Source: Alphaproteobacteria bacterium (GTDB lineage: Bacteria > Pseudomonadota > Alphaproteobacteria > UBA8366 > Aestuariispiraceae). Taken from it: DNA of 52,655 nucleotides. Under the pieces are notes generated by a model, which saw only the letters and a list, made by a program, of their open reading frames with translations, had not been told where the DNA came from and did no database searches. Position numbers and translations under genes: made by a program. How positions within the stretch are numbered: the first letter of the stretch is position 1; each line of letters begins with the position of its first letter. The stretch spans positions 1 through 52,655 of the forward strand of contig SPJV01000217.1 in assembly GCA_006844765.1 (NCBI GenBank), given 5' to 3'. Shown here in pieces: positions 34,838 through 43,533 of the stretch.

Positions 34838-36081
34838 CAGTACGGGATTTATTTCCGGTGCATGCCGGGTTTCTGCCATTGCTCGATTCCGCGTTGCTGG
34901 TTGTCGCAGCAAATTGCGGTTTTGCAGAAGCACAGGGAATTGACCTTCGGCTGACTCGGGAAACATCTTGGGCAAATATTCGCGATCGGATGGCCGTTGG
35001 ACATTTTGAAGTCGCCCATATGTTGGCCCCTATGCCGATTGCCGCCGCGCTAGGCTTCTCACCGATGCCTTTGGATCTGATTGCGCCGATGGCATTGGGG
35101 ACTGGGGGCAACGCGGTTACAGTATCAAATGACCTGCATCGAGAGATGACGATTGAAGATGCGGGGCCAATGCTTGACCCAATCACATCTGGGATCGCCC
35201 TGGCGAGGGTAATTAAGGACCGTAAATCCGACAAAAATCGAAAGCCGGTCTTTGCGGTTGTACATCCCTATTCCGGTCACAATTATGAACTGCGCTACTG
35301 GCTGGCAGCCAATGGCATTGTGCCGGATCGAGATGTTGATCTTGTGATTGTTCCCCCGCCCCTAATGGCAGACGCATTGCGCGCAGGACGGATTGACGGC
35401 TATTGCGTTGGTGAGCCTTGGAACTCCTTGGCGGTCAATATGGGTGTTGGCCGGATCGTCACCACAAAATCCAGAATCTGGCGCGGTAGCCCGGAAAAGG
35501 TCTTGGGTGTTTCCGTGACCTTCGCCAATCACCATCCTGAAATTCTCGACAGACTGTTATGCGCTTTGGTTCTGGCGGCACAATGGTGCGGGAATAAAGA
35601 CAATCATGATGAACTCGCGAATTTATTGAGCGGACGCGATTATATCGGGATCGACGCACTTCATATGCTGCCAGCCTTGGATGGAACATTGTCTGGCAAA
35701 GAAGTTAATTCGGATGAAAACGTTCCGCGGGGAAATGGTGCCTTCTTTGAACCATTGGAACAGGCGGCAACATTCCCATGGAAAAGCCATGCGCTGTGGT
35801 TTTACAGCCAAATGGTCCGGTGGGGACAGGTCATTTGGAATCCCGACCATGTGAAGCAGGTTGCCAATGTCTACAGGCCTGACCTCTATCGGGCCGCCCT
35901 TTCGACGCTGGACATACCCTTACCATCGGCCGCGTCAAAGGTTGAAGGGGCCCTGAAAGAAATGACTCCAGTGGGCAGTGTAAAGGGACGGTTATTCCTC
36001 GGGCCGGATGGCTTTTTTGACGGGCAGGTTTTCGATCCCGATGCCATTGAAGAGTATATTGCACTGCAAAACCGCTCCTGA
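34834..36081 (+). CDS. nasS: NasS, cytoplasmic nitrate sensor
   Basis: This 415-residue NrtA-like protein (GTG 34834) lacks a signal peptide, as expected for the cytoplasmic sensor NasS rather than a transporter subunit. Shared NrtA blocks include AHMLAPMPIAAALGF, HPYSGHNYELRYWLAANGI, GRIDGYCVGEPWNSLAV and the HALWFYSQMVRWGQV segment. It overlaps nasT. Family knowledge: without nitrate or nitrite, NasS binds NasT; ligand binding frees NasT to act on the leader RNA. The protein is shorter than the NrtA encoded downstream (465 residues). Confidence 0.92.
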   Translation: MTVRDLFPVHAGFLPLLDSALLVVAANCGFAEAQGIDLRLTRETSWANIRDRMAVGHFEVAHMLAPMPIAAALGFSPMPLDLIAPMALGTGGNAVTVSNDLHREMTIEDAGPMLDPITSGIALARVIKDRKSDKNRKPVFAVVHPYSGHNYELRYWLAANGIVPDRDVDLVIVPPPLMADALRAGRIDGYCVGEPWNSLAVNMGVGRIVTTKSRIWRGSPEKVLGVSVTFANHHPEILDRLLCALVLAAQWCGNKDNHDELANLLSGRDYIGIDALHMLPALDGTLSGKEVNSDENVPRGNGAFFEPLEQAATFPWKSHALWFYSQMVRWGQVIWNPDHVKQVANVYRPDLYRAALSTLDIPLPSAASKVEGALKEMTPVGSVKGRLFLGPDGFFDGQVFDPDAIEEYIALQNRS

Positions 36082-36106
36082 TTTCACCGCCTGTGTCGCC
36101 CCTTTT

Positions 36107-36143
36107 TTGTGCAATGCACAATTTTCATGCAAAAGGCCTTGCA
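36107..36143. promoter_or_regulatory. Tandem inverted repeats, candidate NtrC-type enhancer of nrtA
   Basis: TTGTGC-AAT-GCACAA (36107-36121) is a perfect palindrome, followed by TGCAA-N6-TTGCA (36128-36143). Both carry TGCA-type half-sites and lie 80-115 bp upstream of the sigma-54 -24/-12 element, the usual enhancer distance. NtrC is the expected activator, although the consensus (TGCACC-N5-GGTGCA) is only partly matched. Confidence 0.5.
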
Positions 36144-36218
36144 GTTATGGCGCCAGTATCTGCGCCGAAAAAATCCATATGTATTTGAAAATAAATAACA
36201 AAAATGGCTATATCGAAT

Positions 36219-36235
36219 TTGGCACGGGGGTTGCT
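36219..36235 (+). promoter_or_regulatory. Sigma-54 promoter of the nrtA operon
   Basis: TTGGCACGGGGGTTGCT matches the sigma-54 consensus TTGGCAC-N5-TTGCT, with the invariant GG (36221-36222) and GC (36233-36234) 12 bases apart. Transcription should start near 36246. It implies nitrogen-status (RpoN/NtrC) control of nitrate uptake and reduction. Confidence 0.85.
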
Positions 36236-36248
36236 GTTAGATAGGCAA

Positions 36249-36289
36249 GCCCAAACAGGGCCATGATATTCGCGTCCAATGGCGGGCGC
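36249..36289 (+). promoter_or_regulatory. Candidate ANTAR (NasT) target hairpins in the nrtA leader
   Basis: Right after the predicted start, GCCC-AAACA-GGGC (36249-36261) is followed by GCGTCC-AATGGC-GGGCGC (36272-36289). The second has a six-base loop with A at position 1 and G at position 4, the ANTAR loop rule. The first has a five-base loop, so it fits less well. Together with the terminator at 36297-36363 and nasT upstream, they suggest nitrate-responsive antitermination. Confidence 0.6.
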
Positions 36290-36296
36290 ACCAGGC

Positions 36297-36363
36297 AAAG
36301 CCGCCGAACCGAACATGTTTCTCTGCATTCGTGGATGAACAGGTTCCGGTTTGGCGGCTTTTT
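36297..36363 (+). terminator. Leader terminator before nrtA
   Basis: A stem of about 18 bp with one mismatch and one bulge pairs AAAGCCGCCGAACCGAAC (36297-36314) with GTTCCGGTTTGGCGGCTTT (36343-36361), followed by a T run. It lies between the sigma-54 promoter and the nrtA start, 77 bp upstream of the ATG. It should stop transcription unless NasT intervenes. Confidence 0.82.
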
Positions 36364-36439
36364 ATTTGGGGTGATTCAGAACAGGGCATCCCTAGACCAC
36401 CAGGCGGAACTATTCGCCCTGGGAAATGGAGAAGAGCAG

Positions 36440-37837
36440 ATGAAATTTCAGAATATAACACGACGCGGACTGGTTGCTGCCGTCACTGTTGGCATGTTGG
36501 GCTTCGGCATGATGTCCAGCTCGCAAGCAGACATTCTCGATGTTGAGAAAGACGAGCTGAAGTTTGGATTTATCAAACTGACGGACATGGCCCCTTTAGC
36601 GATCGCCTATGAGAATGGATACTTTGAAGATGAAGGGCTTTTCGTCACGCTTGAGCCTCAAGCCAACTGGAAGGTCCTGCTGGATGGCGTGATTACGGGG
36701 GAGCTAGACGGCGCGCATATGTTGGCCGGTCAGCCCTTGGCCGCAACGATCGGTTTTGGAACAAAAGCCCATATCGTGACGCCATTTTCCATGGATCTGA
36801 ATGGCAACGGCATTACTGTATCAAACGAAATCTGGGAGATGATGAAACCCCATATTCCCGTTGAAAATGGCAAGCCGGTCCATCCAATCAAGGCATCTTC
36901 GCTAAAACCAGTCATCGATCAGTTTAAGGAAGAGGGCAAGCCATTCAACATGGGCATGGTCTTCCCGGTTTCGACTCATAACTATGAGCTTCGTTATTGG
37001 TTAGCGTCAGGGGACATACACCCTGGTTACTATTCCTCGACTGATGTGTCGGGGCAAATCAAGGCAGACGCCCTGCTCTCCGTTACTCCTCCGCCACAAA
37101 TGCCGTCAACAATGGAAGCCGGGACGATCAACGGCTATTGCGTTGGTGAGCCTTGGAACCAGCAAGCGGTCTTCAAAGGTATCGGTGTACCGGTAATTAC
37201 CGATTATGAGATTTGGAAGAATAACCCGGAAAAAGTCTTTGGCCTGACAAAGGAATTTACCGAGAAAAACCCGAACACAACCCTAGCATTGACCAAGGCA
37301 TTGATCCGGGCAGCCAAATGGCTTGATGAAAATGAGAATGCGAACCGGATGGAAGCGGTCGAAATTTTGTCACGACCCGAATATGTCGGTGCGGACAAAG
37401 AAGTAATCGCGAATTCAATGACCGGAACCTTTGAATATGAAAAAGGCGACAAACGCGACGTGCCGGACTTCAATGTGTTCTATCGTCACTTCGCGACATA
37501 CCCCTACTACTCCGACGCTGTTTGGTATCTGACGCAAATGCGTCGTTGGGGCCAGATTACCGATCACAAGGATGATGGTTGGTATGACGATGTCGCAAAA
37601 TCGGTTTATCTGCCAGAAACCTATCTGAAAGCCGCACGCATGCTGGTCGAGGAAGGCCACGTTGATGAAGCCGATTTCCCATGGGACTCCGATGGCTATC
37701 GTGCCCCAACACCGGGTGAAGATATCATTGATGGCATCGTCTATGACGGCAAGGCACCAAACGCCTACATCGATTCACTCACCATCGGCCTTAAATCCGG
37801 GCAAATAATCAAAGCTGGCGAAGTGTCCGGCAGCTAG
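36440..37837 (+). CDS. nrtA: NrtA, periplasmic nitrate-binding protein
   Basis: This 465-residue protein starts at ATG 36440 behind GGAGAAGAG. The N-terminus ITRRGLVAAVTVGMLGF then SSSQA looks like a twin-arginine-type signal peptide. NrtA/CmpA-family blocks are seen: ELKFGFIKLTDMAPLAIAYE, GAHMLAGQPLAATIGFG, STHNYELRYWLASGD, GTINGYCVGEPWNQQAV and DAVWYLTQMRRWGQI. It captures nitrate (or nitrite) in the periplasm for the NrtB/NrtCD transporter. It is first in the operon behind the regulated leader. An intrinsic terminator follows the stop, so NrtA is likely made in excess of the membrane subunits. Confidence 0.93.
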   Translation: MKFQNITRRGLVAAVTVGMLGFGMMSSSQADILDVEKDELKFGFIKLTDMAPLAIAYENGYFEDEGLFVTLEPQANWKVLLDGVITGELDGAHMLAGQPLAATIGFGTKAHIVTPFSMDLNGNGITVSNEIWEMMKPHIPVENGKPVHPIKASSLKPVIDQFKEEGKPFNMGMVFPVSTHNYELRYWLASGDIHPGYYSSTDVSGQIKADALLSVTPPPQMPSTMEAGTINGYCVGEPWNQQAVFKGIGVPVITDYEIWKNNPEKVFGLTKEFTEKNPNTTLALTKALIRAAKWLDENENANRMEAVEILSRPEYVGADKEVIANSMTGTFEYEKGDKRDVPDFNVFYRHFATYPYYSDAVWYLTQMRRWGQITDHKDDGWYDDVAKSVYLPETYLKAARMLVEEGHVDEADFPWDSDGYRAPTPGEDIIDGIVYDGKAPNAYIDSLTIGLKSGQIIKAGEVSGS

Positions 37838-37844
37838 GGAACCG

Positions 37845-37879
37845 AAAAGCGGGTCGGAAATCTGTCCGGCCCGCTTTTT
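37845..37879 (+). terminator. Intercistronic terminator between nrtA and nrtB
   Basis: AAAAGCGGGTCGG (37845-37857) pairs with CCGGCCCGCTTTTT (37866-37879) around an 8-base loop, with one G-U pair and a T run. It starts 8 bp after the nrtA stop. Partial read-through would give more binding protein than permease, as in other binding-protein operons. Confidence 0.8.
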
Positions 37880-37917
37880 ACTCCACGAAATACTCAAAAT
37901 TCTAAAAGGTTTGTGTG

Positions 37918-38997
37918 ATGGCCGAAGCAGCAATTGGAGATACCGGTGGAATGAAGGGCGACAAACGCGCCAGAATTTTCCACGCAATTACACGGTCGAG
38001 CGGATGGCTGGAGGCCCTTGGGTTTTCCTGGCTGGTTCCCCTTCTGCGAATGGCGGCCGGTGACAATCCAAGACTCCAGTCAAAGGAGCTGGTCAGGGTC
38101 CTCGTTATTCCTCTGATCGGCATCCTTGGTTTTTTGATCCTCTGGGGAAGTCTGGCTCCGAAAATCGAAACGTCTTTGGGAGCTGTCCCTGGGCCGGTCC
38201 AAGTTTGGGAGCAAGTAGACAATTTGTGGCAGGATCATTTGAGGCAACGGGAAAAGGCTGAGGCTTTCCACCAGCGCCAGGTCACTCGAAATGAAAAACT
38301 GATTGCTGCTGGAAAATCCGACAAAGTTAAATGGCGGGCCTATACAGGCAAACCCACTTATATTGACCAGATCGGAACCTCCTTGATAACAGTGGGGCTC
38401 GGATTTCTGATCGCCACCTTGATTGCAGTGCCTTTGGGGATCGCATCGGGCCTGTCTAAGACATTCAATGGCGCCATCAATCCCCTGGTTCAGATATTCA
38501 AACCGGTTTCACCGCTGGCCTGGCTTCCAATTGTGACGATGATTGTGTCAGCGACCTATGCCGGTGGCGATGGCTGGTTGTCCAAGTCCTTGTTGGTGTC
38601 GGCTGTAACCGTGACGCTTTGTTCCCTTTGGCCGACCCTTGTTAACACCGCAATGGGCGTCGCCTCGGTTGACAAGGATCTGATGAATGTGGGGCGGGTT
38701 CTGCAATTGCCGACATTCAGAACGATCACCAAGCTGGTTCTGCCCTCCTCTCTTCCGCTGATCTTCACCGGTTTGCGGCTGTCGCTTGGTGTGGGCTGGA
38801 TGGTCCTGATTGCCGCCGAGATGTTGGCGCAGAATCCCGGACTTGGAAAATTTGTTTGGGACGAGTTCCAGAATGGATCGTCTCAATCGCTCGCAAAAAT
38901 CATGGTCGCAGTCTTCACCATTGGCCTGATCGGCTTCGTGCTGGACCGGGTCATGTTCACCCTGCAACGCGCCTTTACCTTCTCCGCAAATCGATAG
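37918..38997 (+). CDS. nrtB: NrtB, nitrate ABC transporter permease
   Basis: This 359-residue protein uses ATG 37918 (an in-frame GTG lies three bases earlier). A cytoplasmic N-terminus precedes a first membrane helix near residues 60-80 (LVIPLIGILGFLILWGS). A periplasmic charged stretch follows, then the five-helix core of the BPD_transp_1 permease domain. The EAA loop (NVGRVLQLPTFRTITKLVLPSSLPLIFTGL) contacts the ATPase. The family is NrtB/SsuC/TauC. The N-terminal extension is longer than in cyanobacterial NrtB (about 280 residues) but usual in proteobacteria. The nrtCD gene starts 9 bp downstream. Confidence 0.92.
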   Translation: MAEAAIGDTGGMKGDKRARIFHAITRSSGWLEALGFSWLVPLLRMAAGDNPRLQSKELVRVLVIPLIGILGFLILWGSLAPKIETSLGAVPGPVQVWEQVDNLWQDHLRQREKAEAFHQRQVTRNEKLIAAGKSDKVKWRAYTGKPTYIDQIGTSLITVGLGFLIATLIAVPLGIASGLSKTFNGAINPLVQIFKPVSPLAWLPIVTMIVSATYAGGDGWLSKSLLVSAVTVTLCSLWPTLVNTAMGVASVDKDLMNVGRVLQLPTFRTITKLVLPSSLPLIFTGLRLSLGVGWMVLIAAEMLAQNPGLGKFVWDEFQNGSSQSLAKIMVAVFTIGLIGFVLDRVMFTLQRAFTFSANR

Positions 38998-39006
38998 GAC
39001 AGGAAT

Positions 39007-40752
39007 ATGTCAATTCTTGAAATAACCGATATGTCCGTTGGATACGGGGAGGGCGCTTCGCGCAGCGAGGTCCTGTCCAACATTAATCTAAAAGTCGAGG
39101 ACGGTGAGTTCGTTGCGATCGTCGGATTTTCCGGCTCCGGTAAAACGACATTGATTTCGGCAATTGCCGGCCTGCAACAAGTCGATGACGGTGTTATCCA
39201 CTTCAAGGGCAAAGAGGTCGTCGAGCCAGGGCCGGAACGCGGTGTGGTTTTTCAATCTTACTCCCTGATGCCGTGGTTATCCGTGCGCGGCAATGTCAGC
39301 CTGGCGGTCGAAAGCGTATTTGGTAACAAGACCAGGGGCGAACGTGCCGAAATCGTTAATCGATATGTCGAGATGGTGGGGCTCGCCCATGCAGTTGATC
39401 GCAAGCCATCGGAATTGTCCGGCGGCATGCGGCAGCGTGTTGCGGTCGCACGGGCATTGGCGATGCAGCCAGAGTTATTGCTGCTTGATGAGCCCTTGTC
39501 TGCACTGGATGCGTTAACCCGTGCCCGACTGCAGGATGAACTTGCGGCAATCTGTGAGCAGGAAAAAAAGACGATCATCCTGATCACCAATGATGTGGAT
39601 GAAGCCATCTTGTTGGCGGACCGGATCATTCCGCTGGATCCAGGACCCGCTGCCGGCTTCGGACCCGAATTTGTTGTCAATCTACCGCGTCCGCGTGACC
39701 GGGCGACGATGAACAGCGATGACAACTTCATTCGGTTAAGATCCGACATTACCGAATATCTAATCAATAGCGGCGAAACACGCGCGCAATCGTCAGAAGA
39801 CGTGGTTCAATTGCCGAACATAGTTCCTATTACCCAGCCTCTTCCAAAGGCTGTCGTTGAGGCATCAAAATCGACCAGCACAACCCGCTATCTGGAATTC
39901 AGTCAGCTGAAGAAGGTCTATCCGACACCGAAAGGCCCCCTTACGGTTGTCGATGGCATTGATTTTAAGGTTCGAAAGGGTGAGTTCATTACCCTGATTG
40001 GTCACTCAGGCTGTGGTAAATCCACCGTCCTGTCCATGGTCTCAGGGCTGAATGAAATATCCGGTGGCAGTATCATTCTGGATGGCCAACATGTGACCCA
40101 AGCCGGGCCTGATCGTGCGGTGGTGTTTCAGGCGCCGTCGCTGATGCCGTGGATGAGCGCTCGGCAGAACGTCGCTTTGGGTGTGAACAAGGTTTATCCC
40201 AAAGCCAGTAAAACCGAACGTGAGGATGTCATCGAATATTACCTCAGCAAAGTCGGACTGGCTGACGCGATGGACAAGCCTGCGGCGGAGCTGTCGAACG
40301 GGATGAAACAACGGGTCGGCATCGCACGCGCATTCGCACTTTCCCCAAAATTGTTATTACTCGATGAGCCCTTCGGTATGCTGGATAGTTTGACCCGGTG
40401 GGAATTGCAGGACGTCTTGATGGATGTCTGGAAGCGCACAGAAGTTACAACAATCTGTGTCACGCATGACGTGGATGAAGCCATCCTTCTGGCTGATCGC
40501 GTTGTGATGATGTCGAACGGACCAAATGCGCGGATTGGCAACATCATGGATGTCGATTTGCCCCGGCCTCGATCCCGTAGAGAACTATTATCCCATCCGC
40601 ACTACTACGCCTATCGCGAGGAACTTCTGGATTTCCTTGAGGCCTATGACGGTGGCGCTGACCCGGATGTGGAACAGCTTAAATCAATCGAAGCGAAACG
40701 TGCGGCACGGATTGCACGGCAAACCGGCGGCCAACCGGCTGCGGCGGAGTAG
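39007..40752 (+). CDS. nrtC: NrtCD, double ATPase subunit of the nitrate transporter
   Basis: This 581-residue protein is two ABC ATPases in one chain. Domain 1 (about 3-245) has Walker A GFSGSGKTT, signature LSGGMRQR and Walker B LLLLDEPLSALD. A linker of about 50 residues follows. Domain 2 (about 298-545) has Walker A GHSGCGKST, signature LSNGMKQR and Walker B LLLLDEPFGMLD. Both lack the NrtA-like C-terminal domain found on cyanobacterial NrtC. The pair can form the complete nucleotide-binding unit for NrtB. Both domains keep the catalytic motifs, so both appear active. nirB follows 4 bp later. Confidence 0.9.
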   Translation: MSILEITDMSVGYGEGASRSEVLSNINLKVEDGEFVAIVGFSGSGKTTLISAIAGLQQVDDGVIHFKGKEVVEPGPERGVVFQSYSLMPWLSVRGNVSLAVESVFGNKTRGERAEIVNRYVEMVGLAHAVDRKPSELSGGMRQRVAVARALAMQPELLLLDEPLSALDALTRARLQDELAAICEQEKKTIILITNDVDEAILLADRIIPLDPGPAAGFGPEFVVNLPRPRDRATMNSDDNFIRLRSDITEYLINSGETRAQSSEDVVQLPNIVPITQPLPKAVVEASKSTSTTRYLEFSQLKKVYPTPKGPLTVVDGIDFKVRKGEFITLIGHSGCGKSTVLSMVSGLNEISGGSIILDGQHVTQAGPDRAVVFQAPSLMPWMSARQNVALGVNKVYPKASKTEREDVIEYYLSKVGLADAMDKPAAELSNGMKQRVGIARAFALSPKLLLLDEPFGMLDSLTRWELQDVLMDVWKRTEVTTICVTHDVDEAILLADRVVMMSNGPNARIGNIMDVDLPRPRSRRELLSHPHYYAYREELLDFLEAYDGGADPDVEQLKSIEAKRAARIARQTGGQPAAAE

Positions 40753-40756
40753 AAAC

Positions 40757-43204
40757 ATGAAAGAAAAAATTGTCGTCATCGGAAACGGTATGGCACCGGG
40801 CCGCATGCTGGAAAGCCTGTTTGAAAAGCAGCCAGACCGGTTTGACGTCACGATCTTCAATGCTGAGCCTAGGGTGAACTACAATCGCCTCATGCTGTCC
40901 CCGGTCTTGTCGGGCGAAAAGGTCTATGAGGATATTATTACCCATGATGATGCATGGTATGAAGAACATAGCATCACCCTGCACAAGGGAAATAGGATCG
41001 ACACGATCGACCGCGTCGGAAAGACAGTCACATCTGATGCCGGCATTGTGGCGAAATATGACAAGCTGGTTGTCGCGACAGGTTCCTCACCGGTTGTGAT
41101 CCCGTTGCCCGGTCACGATCTAGACGGTGTCTTAACCTATCGCGACCTGGATGATGTTGAGGCAATGTTGAGTGCGGCAAAATCCGGCGGAAGGGCGGTT
41201 GTCATTGGTGGGGGGCTGCTTGGTTTAGAAGCTGCTGCAGGCCTTAAGGAACAGGGCATGGATGTTACGGTCCTGCATCTGATGCCGACATTGATGGAAC
41301 GCCAGTTGGACGAAGCAGCTGGCTATCTGTTGAAGAATGCATTGGAAGCCCGGGGCATCAAAATCCTGACTGGCGCTAACACCCATGAAATAACTGGAGA
41401 AGATGGCGCTGTGTCTGGGGTTGTGCTGGACGATGGGACAAAGATTGACGCCAGCATTGTTGTCATGGCCGTTGGTATACGTCCATCCAAAAGCCTCGCG
41501 GAATCAGCGGGCCTGGAAACCAATCGGGGTATTCTTGTGGGCGATGACATGAGAACCTCCGACCCGGATGTTTTCGCATTGGGTGAGTGTGTGGAGCATC
41601 GTGATCAATGCTATGGCCTGGTGGCGCCTCTCTATGAAATGGCAGAAACAATTGCGGAAAACCTGTGTGGCGGGAAAAGCGCTTATACCGGATCGGTAAT
41701 GGCGACCAAATTGAAGGTCACTGGGATTGACCTTTACTCCGCAGGTGACTTCACTCAGGCCGAAGACCGCCAAGAAATTGTTTTGCGCGACGCCACCGCA
41801 GGCACCTACAAGCGCCTTGTTCTGAAAGATGACCGAATTATCGGGGCCGTATTGTATGGAGAAACCAGCGACGGCCCCTGGTTCTTTGACATGCTGAAAA
41901 AGAAGGCAGACGTGACGCCAATGCGCGACACGCTGATCTTTGGCCAGGCGTTCCAGGGAGGTGCCCCCCTGGACCCTATGGCAGCCGTTGCAGCCTTGCC
42001 GGATGATGCGGAAATCTGCGGCTGTAACGGCATTTGTAAGTCGAAAATTGTCGATACCATCACATCAAAAAGCCTGACCTCTCTGGATGATGTCCGCGCG
42101 CATACCAAAGCGTCTTCATCCTGTGGCACGTGTACAGGTCTGGTAGAGCAGGTGATGGCCCTAACATTGGGCGATAGTTATAACCCAGCGGCCGTGCAAG
42201 CCGTGTGTCCCTGCACTGATCTGGGTCATGATGATGTGCGTCGCCTGATTAAGGCGCAGGAGCTAAAAACAATCCCTGAAGTAATGCAGGCGCTTGAATG
42301 GAAGACATCCTGCGGCTGCGCCAAATGCCGTCCGGCGCTCAATTACTATCTGGTCTGCGATTGGCCAGGTGACTATGCCGATGACTATCAGTCCCGCTTC
42401 ATTAATGAACGCGTACATGCGAATATTCAAAAGGACGGCACCTATTCCATCGTTCCAAGAATGTGGGGTGGTCAAACCAGTTCGTCTGAGCTGCGGGCCA
42501 TCGCAGACGTTGTCGACAAGTTCAATATCCCCTCCGTCAAGGTTACCGGCGGTCAGCGGATCGACATGCTAGGCATCGAAAAGGAAGACTTGCCTGCCGT
42601 TTGGGCAGACTTGGGTAAAGCAGGGTTTGTTTCCGGTCATGCCTATGCAAAGGGTTTGCGCACGGTTAAAACCTGCGTTGGTACAGACTGGTGCCGATTT
42701 GGGACCCAGGATTCCACCGGGTTCGGGGTTCGTATTGAAAAGTTCATGTGGGGGTCTTGGACACCAGCCAAGGTAAAGATGGCTGTATCCGGCTGCCCCC
42801 GAAATTGCTCTGAAGCGACTTGTAAAGATGTAGGCGTCGTTTGTGTTGATAGCGGTTACGAAATTCACTTTGCCGGTGCTGCCGGTCTGGATATCAAAGG
42901 TACCGATGTCCTAGGCCTTGTCGCGACGGAAGATGAGGCACTGGAGCACATTGTAGCTCTTGTCCAAATGTACCGCGAACAAGGGCACTACCTAGAACGG
43001 ATCTATAAGTGGGCAAAGCGCATTGGGCATGACACGGTCCGTGAGCATATCCTGAACGACGAGCATAAACGGCGGGAATACTTCGCCCGGTTCGTATTCT
43101 CCCAAAAATTCGCACAGGTTGATCCGTGGTCTGAACGCGTATCGGGCAAGGACAAGCACGAATTCTCACCCATGGCGAGTATCGCATTGGAGGCCGCCGA
43201 ATGA
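40757..43204 (+). CDS. nirB: NirB, assimilatory nitrite reductase large subunit
   Basis: This 815-residue protein starts at ATG 40757; the frame is open further upstream inside nrtCD, but that part is out-of-frame overlap. Domains in order: an FAD/NAD(P)-disulfide oxidoreductase (about 1-400; VVIGNGMAPG, VVIGGGLLGLEAAAG); two BFD-like [2Fe-2S] domains (ICGCNGICKSKI with SSCGTCTG; CPCTDLGHDDV with TSCGCAKC); then the ferredoxin-like and siroheme/4Fe-4S domains with TCVGTDWCRFG and SGCPRNCSEAT. It reduces nitrite to ammonium with NAD(P)H in the cytoplasm. It overlaps nirD (ATGA). In the related Paracoccus system the equivalent proteins also pass electrons to nitrate reductase. Confidence 0.95.
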   Translation: MKEKIVVIGNGMAPGRMLESLFEKQPDRFDVTIFNAEPRVNYNRLMLSPVLSGEKVYEDIITHDDAWYEEHSITLHKGNRIDTIDRVGKTVTSDAGIVAKYDKLVVATGSSPVVIPLPGHDLDGVLTYRDLDDVEAMLSAAKSGGRAVVIGGGLLGLEAAAGLKEQGMDVTVLHLMPTLMERQLDEAAGYLLKNALEARGIKILTGANTHEITGEDGAVSGVVLDDGTKIDASIVVMAVGIRPSKSLAESAGLETNRGILVGDDMRTSDPDVFALGECVEHRDQCYGLVAPLYEMAETIAENLCGGKSAYTGSVMATKLKVTGIDLYSAGDFTQAEDRQEIVLRDATAGTYKRLVLKDDRIIGAVLYGETSDGPWFFDMLKKKADVTPMRDTLIFGQAFQGGAPLDPMAAVAALPDDAEICGCNGICKSKIVDTITSKSLTSLDDVRAHTKASSSCGTCTGLVEQVMALTLGDSYNPAAVQAVCPCTDLGHDDVRRLIKAQELKTIPEVMQALEWKTSCGCAKCRPALNYYLVCDWPGDYADDYQSRFINERVHANIQKDGTYSIVPRMWGGQTSSSELRAIADVVDKFNIPSVKVTGGQRIDMLGIEKEDLPAVWADLGKAGFVSGHAYAKGLRTVKTCVGTDWCRFGTQDSTGFGVRIEKFMWGSWTPAKVKMAVSGCPRNCSEATCKDVGVVCVDSGYEIHFAGAAGLDIKGTDVLGLVATEDEALEHIVALVQMYREQGHYLERIYKWAKRIGHDTVREHILNDEHKRREYFARFVFSQKFAQVDPWSERVSGKDKHEFSPMASIALEAAE

Positions 43205-43533
43205 ACGCAATCGTACCACATTGGACTGCGATCGGGCTGCTTTCTGATATCCCGGTTAAGGGTTCCCGATGCATCAAGCTAGGAAGCACAACGATTGGCA
43301 TCTTTCGAACTGCCGAAGATGAGGTCTATGCGCTGGAAGATAAATGCCCGCACAAGAACGGCCCCCTTAGCCAGGGAATTGTGCATGATAATTGCGTGAC
43401 CTGCCCGCTGCATAATTGGGTGATATCGCTTCAATCCGGGCAGGCGCAGGGCGCTGATGAAGGGTCTGTTCGGACCTATCGCGTTCGAATTGTAGAAGAA
43501 GAGGTGCAAATTGATATCGGGTCGGCTGAGTGA
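43201..43533 (+). CDS. nirD: NirD, Rieske-type small subunit of nitrite reductase
   Basis: This 110-residue protein overlaps nirB by four bases. It keeps the complete Rieske ligand set: Cys49 and His51 in KCPHKNG, Cys68 and His71 in TCPLHNW. It should therefore hold a [2Fe-2S] cluster, unlike E. coli NirD, which as I recall has lost some ligands. It probably shuttles electrons from the NirB flavin to NirB siroheme and possibly to NasA. Its stop overlaps the nasA start (TGATG). Confidence 0.94.
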   Translation: MNAIVPHWTAIGLLSDIPVKGSRCIKLGSTTIGIFRTAEDEVYALEDKCPHKNGPLSQGIVHDNCVTCPLHNWVISLQSGQAQGADEGSVRTYRVRIVEEEVQIDIGSAE

